A DNA stretch of 64,000 nucleotides. Origin: Flavobacteriales bacterium. Lineage in GTDB: Bacteria > Bacteroidota > Bacteroidia > Flavobacteriales > UBA1820. Made by a program: the position numbers and the translations under genes. Shown piece after piece: positions 52,575 through 61,173 of this stretch (position 1 is the stretch's first letter; every line of letters begins with the position of its first letter). Below the pieces are notes generated by a model. That model ran no database searches. It was given only the letters and a program-made list of their open reading frames with translations, and was not told the origin of the DNA. The stretch is from positions 16,931 to 80,930 of the forward strand of contig QALN01000001.1 in NCBI GenBank assembly GCA_003150615.1, in the 5' to 3' direction.

Positions 52575-53318
52575 ATGAAAGTAAAAACTATCCTCGTGTC
52601 CCAGCCGGAACCCAAAACCGAAGGCTCTCCATATTTTGAACTGGCCCAGAAACAGAATGTGAAAGTGGACTTCCATCCGTTTTCCTATGTCGAAGGCGTG
52701 GATGCTTCGCTGGTACGCAAACAGAAGATAGACCTGAAGAATTATACGGCTGTAATTTTCAACAGCCGCAATGCTGTGGACCATTATTTCCGGATAGCCG
52801 AAGAAATGCGCTTCAAAGTTCCCGATGACATGAAGTATTTCTGCCAGACGGAAACAGTAGCTTTTTATCTCCAGAAATATGTGGTTTACCGCAAGCGCAA
52901 GATATATATCGGAGGCAAGATGTTCGACGATCTGGTGAAGATAATAAAAAAGCACAAGACAGAATCTTTCCTTATGCCTACATCCGACAGTCTGCGCCCT
53001 GAAATAACGTCGGCACTGAATGAGACAGGTATAAAATGGGACCGTGTGATACTTTACAATAACGTCAATTCCGATCTTTCGGACATAGCCGATAAGAAAT
53101 ACGACGTATTGGTGTTTTTCACTCCGGCCGGTATAAAATCCCTGTTTCATAATTTCCCTAAGTTCGAACAGGATGGAACGCGCATAGCAGCTTTCGGCCT
53201 CTCTACGATAAAGGAAGCCGAATCCTCCGGGCTTTCGGTCGATATAAAAGCTCCTACGCCTCAGACTCCATCTATGGCAAAAGCGCTTGAAGAGTATATA
53301 CGCACAGTAAATAAATAA
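52575..53318 (+). CDS. hemD: Uroporphyrinogen-III synthase
   Basis: Closes and isomerises hydroxymethylbilane to uroporphyrinogen III, the branch point for haem and cobalamin. The 247-residue protein has the loosely conserved two-domain HemD fold: VKTILVSQPEPKTEGSPYF at the N-terminus and VLVFFTPAGIKSLFHNFP in the centre. HemD is poorly conserved so the call rests partly on the neighbouring DUF4271. Start is ATG at 52575, four codons after an in-frame TTG. It is the last gene of its operon with a palindromic terminator after it. Uroporphyrinogen III would also serve the siroheme and B12 branches. Confidence 0.85.
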   Translation: MKVKTILVSQPEPKTEGSPYFELAQKQNVKVDFHPFSYVEGVDASLVRKQKIDLKNYTAVIFNSRNAVDHYFRIAEEMRFKVPDDMKYFCQTETVAFYLQKYVVYRKRKIYIGGKMFDDLVKIIKKHKTESFLMPTSDSLRPEITSALNETGIKWDRVILYNNVNSDLSDIADKKYDVLVFFTPAGIKSLFHNFPKFEQDGTRIAAFGLSTIKEAESSGLSVDIKAPTPQTPSMAKALEEYIRTVNK

Positions 53319-53346
53319 TAACGAGGGTTAGGTTTTTCGCAGAAAA

Positions 53347-53388
53347 ACAAAAAGCATGGCTTTAAAGCCATGCTTTTTGTTTTTTTTC
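53347..53388 (+). terminator. Terminator of hemD
   Basis: A perfect 34-base palindrome (53347-53380), followed by a run of eight T. Confidence 0.85.
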
Positions 53389-53457
53389 CCCGACGCCTGC
53401 CATACGGCAAATTTGTCCTTATTTATACCGGTGTTTTATTTTACGGACTTAATGAGT

Positions 53458-53465
53458 TACCTTTG
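53458..53465 (+). promoter_or_regulatory. Candidate -7 box for the hemerythrin-like/LuxR pair
   Basis: TACCTTTG, exact -7 match, 27 bases before the ATG at 53492. A T-rich -33 region at 53434-53437 lies 20 bases upstream. Confidence 0.45.
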
Positions 53466-53491
53466 TCTTATATTAAAAAATCATACGGCCT

Positions 53492-54181
53492 ATGTTACTG
53501 GTGTACGAGGATATGCCGCTCTCGGAGGTGGTTGAGGAAAATGTGGAACTTATACCCGTTTTAGAGAGGTTCGGCATAACGCTGGGACTGTCGGACAGGA
53601 CGGTCGGCCAGATATGCGTAATGAAGGGTATAGATGCCGGATTTTTCCTTTCGGTGGTGAATAACTTCCTGAATCCGGATTATTTTCCTGAAAAACAGCT
53701 TAAAACGTCGGGAATAGGCGTAATAGCCGACTACCTGCTTCGCACTGAAAAGTATTACATGGAGTATCAACTTCCGAATATAGAGGCTCATTTGGGACGG
53801 TTGATAAACGGATGTCCGTCGTCGCAGGCGTTGGGATTACTAAGGATTTTGCTATCTTCTTTCCGGGAAAGTCTTTCCCGTGCAGTAGAGTACGATACCC
53901 GCGAGTGGTTGCCATATTGCGCATCGCTCTCGGCGGGCGGGAAAAGCAACGTTGCCGATGCTCCCAGGTACGATGACAGCGCATATGTTGAAGGAATTAA
54001 TATACTGCACGAGATGAAAGGCGTCATGGTAAGGCATCTTTCGGGCGATTACGACCGCAACCTGTGTTATGCGGTTATATTTTCCATCTCTTCCATGGAG
54101 AAGGACATAAGCATGCACCACCGGATACGCGACAGGATACTGTATCCTCTTGTAGCTTCTTTGACCGATAAACGCGGCTGA
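53492..54181 (+). CDS. Degenerate hemerythrin-like (RIC/ScdA-related) protein
   Basis: A 229-residue protein with an N-terminal segment (about 8-65) like the DUF542/ScdA N-domain and a hemerythrin-like helical region (about 75-225). Expected diiron ligands are mostly altered: at the first helix the pattern H-x-FF-LP reads EKYYMEYQLP (Glu86 in place of the His), the later HMEYE position reads AVEYD (no His), and the last helix reads MHHRIRDRILYPL with His209/His210 but Arg in place of the usual Glu. A lost or altered metal site seems likely. It precedes a LuxR regulator by seven bases, so it may be a sensor for it. Family call is moderate. Confidence 0.6.
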   Translation: MLLVYEDMPLSEVVEENVELIPVLERFGITLGLSDRTVGQICVMKGIDAGFFLSVVNNFLNPDYFPEKQLKTSGIGVIADYLLRTEKYYMEYQLPNIEAHLGRLINGCPSSQALGLLRILLSSFRESLSRAVEYDTREWLPYCASLSAGGKSNVADAPRYDDSAYVEGINILHEMKGVMVRHLSGDYDRNLCYAVIFSISSMEKDISMHHRIRDRILYPLVASLTDKRG

Positions 54182-54188
54182 AACTCTT

Positions 54189-54752
54189 ATGCGCACTCCC
54201 AGAAAAATAGCGGTCATAACTGCCGATACGCTTTCAGGACTTGGGTTGCAGGGTCTTCTTGCCGCCTATTTCCAACCGGTGGAGACGGATGTCATGACTT
54301 GTACGGATGATTGCAGGGATATGCGGTACGATTGTTATTTCGTATCCGAAGAGATATTCGCGGCCTCTCGCGAATGGTTTTCCGGTGTGTCCGGCACGGT
54401 GGCTGTAATGTGCGGCAAACCGGAATCCGATAATGCCGGAATACTCGATACGTCCGCTCCCCAGCATGAACTTATACACGCGGTGAGGCGTTTTCTTGGC
54501 TGCGGCGATGGGCGCCAGCCTGTTGTGGAGCATCATAAGGAATTATCGGCCAGGGAAGTGCAGGTGTTGAAGCTCATAGTTTCAGGCGCCATAAACAAGG
54601 AAATAGCCGACAGGCTTTCCATAAGTTTCAATACGGTGCTCACACACCGGAAGAACATAACGGCAAAACTAGGCATCAAGACCGTTTCGGGACTTACGTT
54701 TTATGCCATGACCAACGGCTATGTTTCTTCCGATGACACATCGGCAGAGTGA
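54189..54752 (+). CDS. LuxR-family transcriptional regulator
   Basis: A 187-residue regulator. The C-terminal LuxR-type helix-turn-helix is clear (about 117-180): LSAREVQVLKLIVSGAINKE, then SISFNTVLTHRKNITAKLGI. The N-terminal part (1-110) is receiver-like in length but lacks a convincing phospho-acceptor arrangement, so it may be a pseudo-receiver. It starts seven bases after the hemerythrin-like gene, suggesting co-translation and a functional pair. Target genes are unknown. Confidence 0.82.
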   Translation: MRTPRKIAVITADTLSGLGLQGLLAAYFQPVETDVMTCTDDCRDMRYDCYFVSEEIFAASREWFSGVSGTVAVMCGKPESDNAGILDTSAPQHELIHAVRRFLGCGDGRQPVVEHHKELSAREVQVLKLIVSGAINKEIADRLSISFNTVLTHRKNITAKLGIKTVSGLTFYAMTNGYVSSDDTSAE

Positions 54753-54816
54753 TAAATCTTTTTCGGTTTATGTGCGTATAATTGCCGGAGGTTATCCTGC
54801 AACAGATTGATTTCGG

Positions 54817-55827
54817 TTAATCTTCTACCGGATGTATTCCAAGGATGTTTTGAGTGAATTCGTTGACTTGGTTCTCAACGGCCGGTATATCTTTCGATAC
54901 GATACCTGATGCCATGGGATGTACTCCTACGCCGGGCAGTTCCACGTAGACTTTTTCCCCATCGTGTGTGCCGAGAAGGCTGTTCATCCAACGTATTTTT
55001 TCCACTCTTACCGTAGGGTCCTGATTGTCCTTGTCTTTGTAGTAGGCCAGCGTCAGGCACGGTGCTTTCACTTTGGAAAATGTTTCGGCATTCATCGTGG
55101 CGTCTATCAAAGCCTGGAGTTGTACGGTCGATTCCAGCCTCGGCCCTTCGCTCCATTGTTCCGGATGGTAGAAAGCCGAATCCACGCGCACATATTTTCC
55201 GCCCTGTACCGCCCGTGCTATCTGCAGTCCCCAGTGGCCGCTCAAAAGGCTTATTCCTTTGTTGGCGGGCAATATGTTTGGGGAAAAATTTATAAGAGCC
55301 GTCACTTTTTCAGGATACATGGCTGCCAGGTAAATGGCAAGCGTACCGCCGGTGGATGTGCTCATCAGTATCACTTTTTTTCCCAGTTTTTCCCCTACGG
55401 CCAAAGCGTTTTTCGCACTTTCCCACAATCCGTCGGCTGTCATATTCATCAACGGTTCGGGTGTTTCGAGTCCGTGTTCGTCCAACCGGGGCATGTAAAG
55501 GTTCATGCCAAAGCGGCGCGCATAGTCGGTTGCTACCGGGATGCCTTCGTATTTCGAGGCGCTGTATCCGTGCAGGTAGACCACCGCATAATCGGTTTGC
55601 GTCAAAGTGTCTCCGTACCAGAATATTTCGGAACGGTTGCCCGGTTTTATGTCGCTGCGGGCGTTTTCAGAGCGTTCTATACTGTCCTGTATGCTTTCCA
55701 GAGTGGGCGGAACGCCGGGAAATTCGAGCGACATACGCGCTTTCTCCACTTTAGGTCCGGCTAAGTAAACGACCGTTATTGCCGCCGCGATGCCGACGGT
55801 CCAATAAATAACTTTATTTATTTTCAT
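54817..55827 (-). CDS. Alpha/beta hydrolase
   Basis: A 336-residue alpha/beta hydrolase. An N-terminal hydrophobic anchor (about 7-24, VIYWTVGIAAAITVVYLAG) suggests membrane association. The nucleophile elbow is STSTGGT (Gly/Ser-x-Ser-x-Gly at about 155-160), YLHGYSASKYEG fits the oxyanion-hole strand, and a later HPMASG may supply the His. It could be a lipase/esterase-type enzyme acting on envelope lipid or an imported ester. It stands alone with its own -7 box. Specificity unknown. Confidence 0.82.
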   Translation of the reverse strand: MKINKVIYWTVGIAAAITVVYLAGPKVEKARMSLEFPGVPPTLESIQDSIERSENARSDIKPGNRSEIFWYGDTLTQTDYAVVYLHGYSASKYEGIPVATDYARRFGMNLYMPRLDEHGLETPEPLMNMTADGLWESAKNALAVGEKLGKKVILMSTSTGGTLAIYLAAMYPEKVTALINFSPNILPANKGISLLSGHWGLQIARAVQGGKYVRVDSAFYHPEQWSEGPRLESTVQLQALIDATMNAETFSKVKAPCLTLAYYKDKDNQDPTVRVEKIRWMNSLLGTHDGEKVYVELPGVGVHPMASGIVSKDIPAVENQVNEFTQNILGIHPVED

Positions 55828-55865
55828 AATATCATACTGGCGGAGTTAAATTCGGTCCGTCCTTT

Positions 55866-55873
55866 CAAATGTA
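55866..55873 (-). promoter_or_regulatory. Candidate -7 box for the alpha/beta hydrolase
   Basis: Minus-strand TACATTTG, exact -7 match, 39 bases before the ATG at 55827. Confidence 0.45.
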
Positions 55874-55943
55874 TGAAAAATTAGGAATGCCCCGGAGTGA
55901 ATGAGATAAAAGCTGTTCGTGTATGCCTGGAATTCCGGGTGTA

Positions 55944-56417
55944 TTATCCCGCTTGTCCGGTTTCGAAACCTGTATCCCTGAGCAGAGGTCCGGCCTGACC
56001 CGTGGCCGCAGCTACGGCCAGGGCATCGCAGCGTTCGTTCTCCGGATGTTCGTTATGGCCTTTTATCCAGTGGAAACTAACGTATTGCCCTTTGGCGGCC
56101 TCTATGTAACGCCGCCAGAGGTCGGGGTTTTTCTTGTCTTTAAATCCTTTTGCCACCCATCCGGCCAGCCAACCTTTACTCACGGAATCGACCACATATT
56201 TTGAATCGGAATAAATGTCCACCTTATGTCCTTTTGAGCGGAGGTTTTCGAGCGATACTATCACGGCCAGCAGTTCCATGCGGTTATTGGTCGTAAGGCG
56301 GTATCCGGCGCTGAATTCCTTGCGGTAGTTGTGTTCCGGGGCACACATTATTATCCCGTAACCGCCGGGGCCGGGGTTTCCGCGCGATGATCCGTCAGTA
56401 AATACCGTTATTTTCAT
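55944..56417 (-). CDS. rnhA: Ribonuclease HI
   Basis: Degrades the RNA strand of RNA-DNA hybrids. All four catalytic acidic residues are visible in the 157-residue protein: Asp8 (FTDGSSRGNPGPGG), Glu48 (NRMELL), Asp71 (YSDSKYV) and Asp131 (ERCDALA), plus His121. It starts nine bases after the rnpA stop on the same strand, so rnpA-rnhA is an operon. In many bacteria rnpA lies with rpmH; here rpmH is not seen. Confidence 0.96.
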   Translation of the reverse strand: MKITVFTDGSSRGNPGPGGYGIIMCAPEHNYRKEFSAGYRLTTNNRMELLAVIVSLENLRSKGHKVDIYSDSKYVVDSVSKGWLAGWVAKGFKDKKNPDLWRRYIEAAKGQYVSFHWIKGHNEHPENERCDALAVAAATGQAGPLLRDTGFETGQAG

Positions 56418-56426
56418 GCTTTTGTG

Positions 56427-56798
56427 TTATTTGCCTTCGGTTGCATCCCTCCATTTTTCCATTACCGAGGCTACGCATTCGCACACTTGCTTGTAATCGG
56501 GCAAACGGCCCGAAACGTAAAGGAATACGAATGCGTAAGGCGCATCGACCGATGCTGTGAACGAATCCCTTTGCGTGCGGTACGCTTCCCTTAACAGACG
56601 TTTTATCCTGTTGCGGTCCACAGCGCGTTTAAAGTGTTTTTTCGATACGGAAAAGGCGGCTGCAGTTTTACCGTCCCCTGGAAGTTCTTTCCATAACAGA
56701 CGCACCGGGTATTTAAGGGCGCTGTTTCGCTCCCTGAACACCTGTTTTATCAGTTTTTCGCTTTTCAGCCTTTGCGAGGCGTTTAAAGTGGCCGGCAT
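56427..56798 (-). CDS. rnpA: Ribonuclease P protein component
   Basis: Protein subunit of RNase P, which cuts tRNA 5' leaders. The 123-residue protein is basic and has the signature RNR motif region: FKRAVDRNRIKRLLREAYR (about 70-88), with the preceding AAFSVSKKHF. The N-terminal stretch SQRLKSEKLIKQVFRERNS is typical. It is followed by rnhA. The usual rpmH upstream is missing, and the origin region is not present nearby, so the locus differs from the dnaA-rpmH-rnpA arrangement of other phyla. Confidence 0.95.
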   Translation of the reverse strand: MPATLNASQRLKSEKLIKQVFRERNSALKYPVRLLWKELPGDGKTAAAFSVSKKHFKRAVDRNRIKRLLREAYRTQRDSFTASVDAPYAFVFLYVSGRLPDYKQVCECVASVMEKWRDATEGK

Positions 56799-56832
56799 TT
56801 GCCTGGGGGATTTATTTCGGTTAATTCAAGGG

Positions 56833-56840
56833 CAAAGGTA
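56833..56840 (-). promoter_or_regulatory. Candidate -7 box for rnpA-rnhA
   Basis: Minus-strand TACCTTTG, exact -7 match, 35 bases before the ATG at 56798. Confidence 0.45.
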
Positions 56841-57318
56841 ATCATTGTCCTGCTGTTTTGCACCGTTTGTCGGCAGACAAATTTATATGGCCTCGGTTTT
56901 ATTTTTCGTATATGCGCTGTCCGATAGAAATATTTGCGGACAAAAAAAGTATTTCGGTTTGTTTTGCGCGAAAAAAATAATGTTCTTCGATGTAAATTTT
57001 TTTCTTTTTGGAAAAATAATTTTTTCGGATTTTTTAAAAATATTTTTCGTTAATATTGTGTAATTGTGTGTAAATCAGTGTTGTGAAGCGTTTGTTAAAG
57101 TTAAAAATACAATTTTTTTATAAAAAATTTACTTTTGATGAGTAATTGGTTTACATTTGTCGGCATGTGAAATGTATTGGTGCGGGGAGTGTCTTGCCGA
57201 GTTTGGAAAAGCACCGAAAATTAGTCAAAACACACTGTAAAAACAAATAACTTATAATAAATAACGCTTATCGGCGTGCCCGGTGTAAGGCTCCGGGTTT
57301 TAAAAAAATCGTCTGCAA
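56841..57318. promoter_or_regulatory. AT-rich divergent region and leader of nrdJ
   Basis: Strongly AT-rich (about 56940-57170). Two exact plus-strand -7 boxes are present: TACTTTTG at 57130-57137 and TACATTTG at 57152-57159. This predicts a leader of about 150-180 bases before nrdJ. Within it, ttggtgc (near 57178) pairs with gcacc(g)aa (near 57210), enclosing a G-rich loop, and ccgg/ccgg elements occur near 57277-57297. No B12-box of the classic cobalamin riboswitch is seen. Confidence 0.4.
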
Positions 57319-59904
57319 ATGAAAACCGCTGTCAATGGGACGGATGCGTCCCCGGTAAAACAAAAGACCTACGACTATGACAAAGTTCTGGCCGATGCCC
57401 TGGAATACTTCGAGGGTGATGAGCTGGCCGCAACCACGTGGGTTAAAAAGTATGCCCTCAAGGACAACGAGGGTCGTCTGCTCGAACAATCTCCATCCGA
57501 TATGCACCGGCGCATGGCTGCCGAATTCGCGCGTATCGAGAAAAAATATCCTGCGAAGGATAAAGAGCGCCTGTCGGATTACGGAAAATCGCGCGTTGAA
57601 ATGGGTGAAAAAGAAATATTTTCCCTGTTCGACAAGTTCCGCTACATAGTGCCGCAGGGCAGCGTCATGACGGCCCTTGGCAATGGAGAGATAATAGCTT
57701 CTCTGTCCAACTGTGTGGTAGTTCCGTCGGTAGAGGACTCTTACGGCGGTATATGCCACACCGATGAACAGCTCGTGCAGCTGTTTAAGCGCCGTTGCGG
57801 AGTAGGCGTGGACATTTCGGGCCTGCGTCCTAAAAATTCGGTGGTATCGAACGCGGCCGGCACTACGACCGGAGCCGTTTCGTTCATGGAGCGTTTTTCC
57901 AACACCACACGTGAGGTGGCGCAAAACGGACGCCGCGGAGCCCTGATGCTTACTATGGATGTGGCGCATCCAGATATCGAGGATTTTATAACGATCAAAC
58001 AGGACCTTAAGAAAGTGACCGGAGCCAACATATCCGTGCGTATTTCGGACGAATTTATGAAGGCTGTGGAGCTGGACGCCGAATTCACACATCACTGGCC
58101 GCTCGACAATCCCGACCCGAAATACGACCGTAAGGTGCGCGCACGCGAGTTGTGGGATAAAATAATAGCCTCGGCTCACAATACGGCAGAGCCGGGAATC
58201 ATTTTCTGGGACCGCCAGCACTGGTATTCCACATCGTCGGTTTATCCAGGTTACAGGAACGTTTCTACCAACCCCTGTTCCGAGATTGCCATGCAGGGCG
58301 GCGATTCCTGCCGTCTTATAGCTATAAATCTGTATTCGTTCGTCAAAGATCCGTTTACTGACAAGGCGAGGTTCGATTTCGACGAATTTTACCGTGTGGC
58401 ATACGAAGGCCAGAGGCTGAACGACGATTTGGTGGATCTGGAATTGGAGTGCGTGGAAAGGATACTGGCCAAGGTGGATTCCGACCCGGAACCCGACTAT
58501 ATCAAACGCAACGAACGCGAGTTGTGGGAACTATTGTACGATACCGGAAAAAAGGGACGCCGTACCGGGCTGGGATTTACCGGTTTGGCCGATGCCATAG
58601 CCGCGCTCAACCTCAAGTTCGACTCGTCAGAGGCCCTCGAAGCTGTCGATGGCATAATGCGCACCAAACTCAAGGGCGAGTTCGATTCGTCGATAGATAT
58701 GGCCGTTACTCGCGGTGCGTTCGATGGTTTCGATAAGAAATGGGAAAAAACCTCCGAGTTCGTTCAGATGCTCGAAAAAGAATTCCCCGATATATACAAA
58801 CGGATGATGAAAGAAGGCCGCCGCAATATTTCCCTTTCGACAGTCGCCCCGACCGGTTCAATAAGTCTGCTCACGCGTACTTCGTCCGGGATAGAGCCGG
58901 TATTTATGCTTTCGTACAAACGCCGCCGCAAGATAGTGGGCAACTACGAAGGCAAGGCCGATTACGTGGACAACATGGGCGATTCGTTCGAGGAATTCGA
59001 AGTGTTCCACCCCGGACTTCTCAAATGGATGCGGGTGACGGGACAAAGCGATATTTCCAAATCTCCGTACTCCGGTTCTACGGCCGGCGAGATAGATTGG
59101 CTCAAGCGCGTACAGATGCAGTCCCTGGTACAGAAATACACGACACATTCTATTTCTTCCACCATCAACCTGCCATCGGACGTTAGTGTGGAAAGGGTAG
59201 GGGAGATATATCTGCAAAGCTGGAAACTGGGACTTAAAGGTATAACCGTTTACCGCGACGGTTCGCGTTCCGGAGTGTTGGTTGCCTCAGATTCCAAGGA
59301 CAAGAAAGAATCCGACGAAAAAGCTCTGAAAGCCCTCGGCGGGTTGGTTATGGAACGCGATTTGATACGCCGCCCGAAACGTCTTGAGGCGGATGTTGTG
59401 CGTTTCCAGAACGAATACGAAAAATGGCTGGCCGTGATAGGCATCATGGACGGTCGCCCGTACGAAATATTCACCGGCCGTATGGAGGATGCGTTCAACC
59501 TGCCGTCATACGTTGAAAAAGGCGTGGTGATAAAGGAAAAGGACGAAGACGGGGTATCGCGCTACGATTTTCAATACACGGATAAAGAAGGGTATCGCAC
59601 TACTATCGAAGGACTTTCCCGTTCGTTTAACAAAGAATACTGGAACTATGCGATACTTATATCCGGTATCCTGCGTCACGGAATGCCTTTGAACTATGTA
59701 GTGGAACTGATCAACAACCTCCACCTGTACGACGATAATATCAATACGTGGAAAAACGGCGTTATGCGTGCTCTTAAGCGTTACATACCGAACGGCACGG
59801 AGGCTGCGGATAAGAAATGTCCGGTTTGCGGCGATCCGAACGGCCTGGTGTACGAGAACGGTTGCATTATCTGCAAAAGTTGCGGGCACTCGAAGTGCGG
59901 TTGA
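57319..59904 (+). CDS. nrdJ: Adenosylcobalamin-dependent (class II) ribonucleotide reductase
   Basis: Reduces ribonucleotides to deoxyribonucleotides with an adenosylcobalamin radical, independent of oxygen. The 861-residue protein has the class II catalytic core: the substrate motif NPCSEIAMQGGDSC (about 317-330), the loop STVAPTGSISLLTRTSSGI, and QNGRRGALML. The N-terminal ATP-cone is absent or reduced. The C-terminus carries a zinc-ribbon, CPVCG (Cys835 region) then CIICKSCGHSKC, common in this class. It implies that the cell acquires B12. It has a long AT-rich leader and stands alone, followed by a terminator on the opposite strand. Confidence 0.96.
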   Translation: MKTAVNGTDASPVKQKTYDYDKVLADALEYFEGDELAATTWVKKYALKDNEGRLLEQSPSDMHRRMAAEFARIEKKYPAKDKERLSDYGKSRVEMGEKEIFSLFDKFRYIVPQGSVMTALGNGEIIASLSNCVVVPSVEDSYGGICHTDEQLVQLFKRRCGVGVDISGLRPKNSVVSNAAGTTTGAVSFMERFSNTTREVAQNGRRGALMLTMDVAHPDIEDFITIKQDLKKVTGANISVRISDEFMKAVELDAEFTHHWPLDNPDPKYDRKVRARELWDKIIASAHNTAEPGIIFWDRQHWYSTSSVYPGYRNVSTNPCSEIAMQGGDSCRLIAINLYSFVKDPFTDKARFDFDEFYRVAYEGQRLNDDLVDLELECVERILAKVDSDPEPDYIKRNERELWELLYDTGKKGRRTGLGFTGLADAIAALNLKFDSSEALEAVDGIMRTKLKGEFDSSIDMAVTRGAFDGFDKKWEKTSEFVQMLEKEFPDIYKRMMKEGRRNISLSTVAPTGSISLLTRTSSGIEPVFMLSYKRRRKIVGNYEGKADYVDNMGDSFEEFEVFHPGLLKWMRVTGQSDISKSPYSGSTAGEIDWLKRVQMQSLVQKYTTHSISSTINLPSDVSVERVGEIYLQSWKLGLKGITVYRDGSRSGVLVASDSKDKKESDEKALKALGGLVMERDLIRRPKRLEADVVRFQNEYEKWLAVIGIMDGRPYEIFTGRMEDAFNLPSYVEKGVVIKEKDEDGVSRYDFQYTDKEGYRTTIEGLSRSFNKEYWNYAILISGILRHGMPLNYVVELINNLHLYDDNINTWKNGVMRALKRYIPNGTEAADKKCPVCGDPNGLVYENGCIICKSCGHSKCG

Positions 59905-59935
59905 TGCACAGTAAGAAATATTATTTTCAAAAAAG

Positions 59936-59976
59936 GAGAAGGGCGGTTGGAATCAAATCCAGCCGCCCTTTCTCTC
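59936..59976 (-). terminator. Terminator for the ECF-operon
   Basis: Stem aagggcggttgga / tccagccgccctt (one G-U pair) with a 6-base loop; on the minus strand it is followed by a T-rich run. It lies between nrdJ and the convergent effector gene. Confidence 0.7.
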
Positions 59977-60013
59977 ACTACTATCAAACATCTATAACAG
60001 CACTAAAAAAAAT

Positions 60014-61123
60014 TTACTTTACTTCCTTTCCGGTTGTGCCTGACGTGGACGGTTTCCCTGTCCGGGTGTTTTGCGGTCCTCCTGCCGGAGATTTGCGTTG
60101 GCCGTCCTTGCTTTCTGTACGCATGGTTGCACTCTGGGTATGGACGGACTGTCCGTATTTGCCGCTCATCATATTGCGCGCGAATTGTATGTCAGCTTTA
60201 TACAGTTTGCCCAGTTGTTCTTCGGAGAGTATTTTACTCAGCGATTTGTACATTTCAAGGCGTTTCTGTTCGATCGATATATTGGTCTGGAATATCTTGT
60301 TCAAGGCTTCCATGCCCTCGGTTTTCTTAGCTGCTTCGCGGGAATCGCGGCGCAGTCTTTCTATTTGGTCGTTAACGGATTTGTATATCTTTTCAAATTC
60401 GGCTTTTTGGCTTTCTTTTATTTTTATAGCTCGTTCCAGGTATTCTATGCGTATCTCGTCCATGGATTTACGCGGTGCGGGAGCGCCTTTGGTGATTATT
60501 ATCACCCCGTGTCGTCCTTTTTCGCCGTATTTTTCAACCGCTTCCTCGTTTTTGAGTATTTTGAATGTCTTTATGCTGTCCCTGCTGACGGATGCTATAG
60601 AGGGTACTTGTTTTCCGTCGACGAATACAATGGGCTCGAGGGATTTCTTTATTGCTAAATAGTTGGTAAGCGACTTTATATAAGCCTGTTGTTTTGTTTT
60701 GTCATCCGGGGAGTTTTTGAAATCCTTTTCGGCAGTACGCATAACCTCCTCGGCTTCTCTCATTTTCTGGCGTTCTGCCAGGATTTTAGGGTCTGTCTTC
60801 CCGGTCTGAGCCTTGGTCTGTGTTTTTTTGATGTCCGCTTCGATTTTTTTCTCGAGCGCGAATAATTCCACTTTGGCTTTTATCAGTTTTTCGGCGGCCT
60901 GCTGCGACGAAGGATTGGCTTCAAATTCCTTTTGGGCGGCCTTTGCGACTTTTAAGAGGCTGTCGTTGTATTCTATTTTTCCGGAAGAGTAGTCCGCGGT
61001 TACACCGGAGCGGTTGGTATACGCGAATGGACGATGCTCCGTCGGCATTTGTTTTTTGTCCTGGGCGTAAGCTGAAAAACATACGGCCAATGCCAGGGAT
61101 GATATTATCATGTGTCTTTTCAT
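60014..61123 (-). CDS. Periplasmic effector of an ECF sigma operon: plug-like segment plus Spy/CpxP-like helices
   Basis: A 369-residue exported protein, with a signal peptide at about 1-21 (FSAYAQ). Residues 30-160 form a long helical, Lys/Glu-rich segment. Residues about 165-212 (VFVDGKQVPSIASVSRD to GRHGVIIITKG) resemble the end of a TonB-plug domain (the YGxxxxxGVIxIxTKK pattern). The rest, about 220-330, is helical with LSEEQLGKLYKAD like the LTxxQ region of Spy/CpxP periplasmic chaperones, then a Gly/Ser/Thr-rich tail. It follows the anti-sigma gene by 50 bases. A stress-induced periplasmic sensor is an inference. I know of no named family with this exact architecture. Confidence 0.6.
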   Translation of the reverse strand: MKRHMIISSLALAVCFSAYAQDKKQMPTEHRPFAYTNRSGVTADYSSGKIEYNDSLLKVAKAAQKEFEANPSSQQAAEKLIKAKVELFALEKKIEADIKKTQTKAQTGKTDPKILAERQKMREAEEVMRTAEKDFKNSPDDKTKQQAYIKSLTNYLAIKKSLEPIVFVDGKQVPSIASVSRDSIKTFKILKNEEAVEKYGEKGRHGVIIITKGAPAPRKSMDEIRIEYLERAIKIKESQKAEFEKIYKSVNDQIERLRRDSREAAKKTEGMEALNKIFQTNISIEQKRLEMYKSLSKILSEEQLGKLYKADIQFARNMMSGKYGQSVHTQSATMRTESKDGQRKSPAGGPQNTRTGKPSTSGTTGKEVK

Positions 61124-61173
61124 CTTTTTTTGATTTTTGATTTCTTGAAAAATGTTCGGGATTGATATCAATG

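Noticed and set aside
56427..56880. Replication origin near rnpA
   Set aside because: No dnaA, rpmH or DnaA-box cluster is visible next to rnpA.
56845..57063. A 72-codon plus-strand frame in the AT-rich nrdJ leader
   Set aside because: Composition is Phe/Lys/Ile-rich noise from AT-rich DNA and it has no family resemblance.
57150..57318. A classic cobalamin riboswitch upstream of nrdJ
   Set aside because: No recognisable B12 box in the leader; the visible stem is short and unconvincing.
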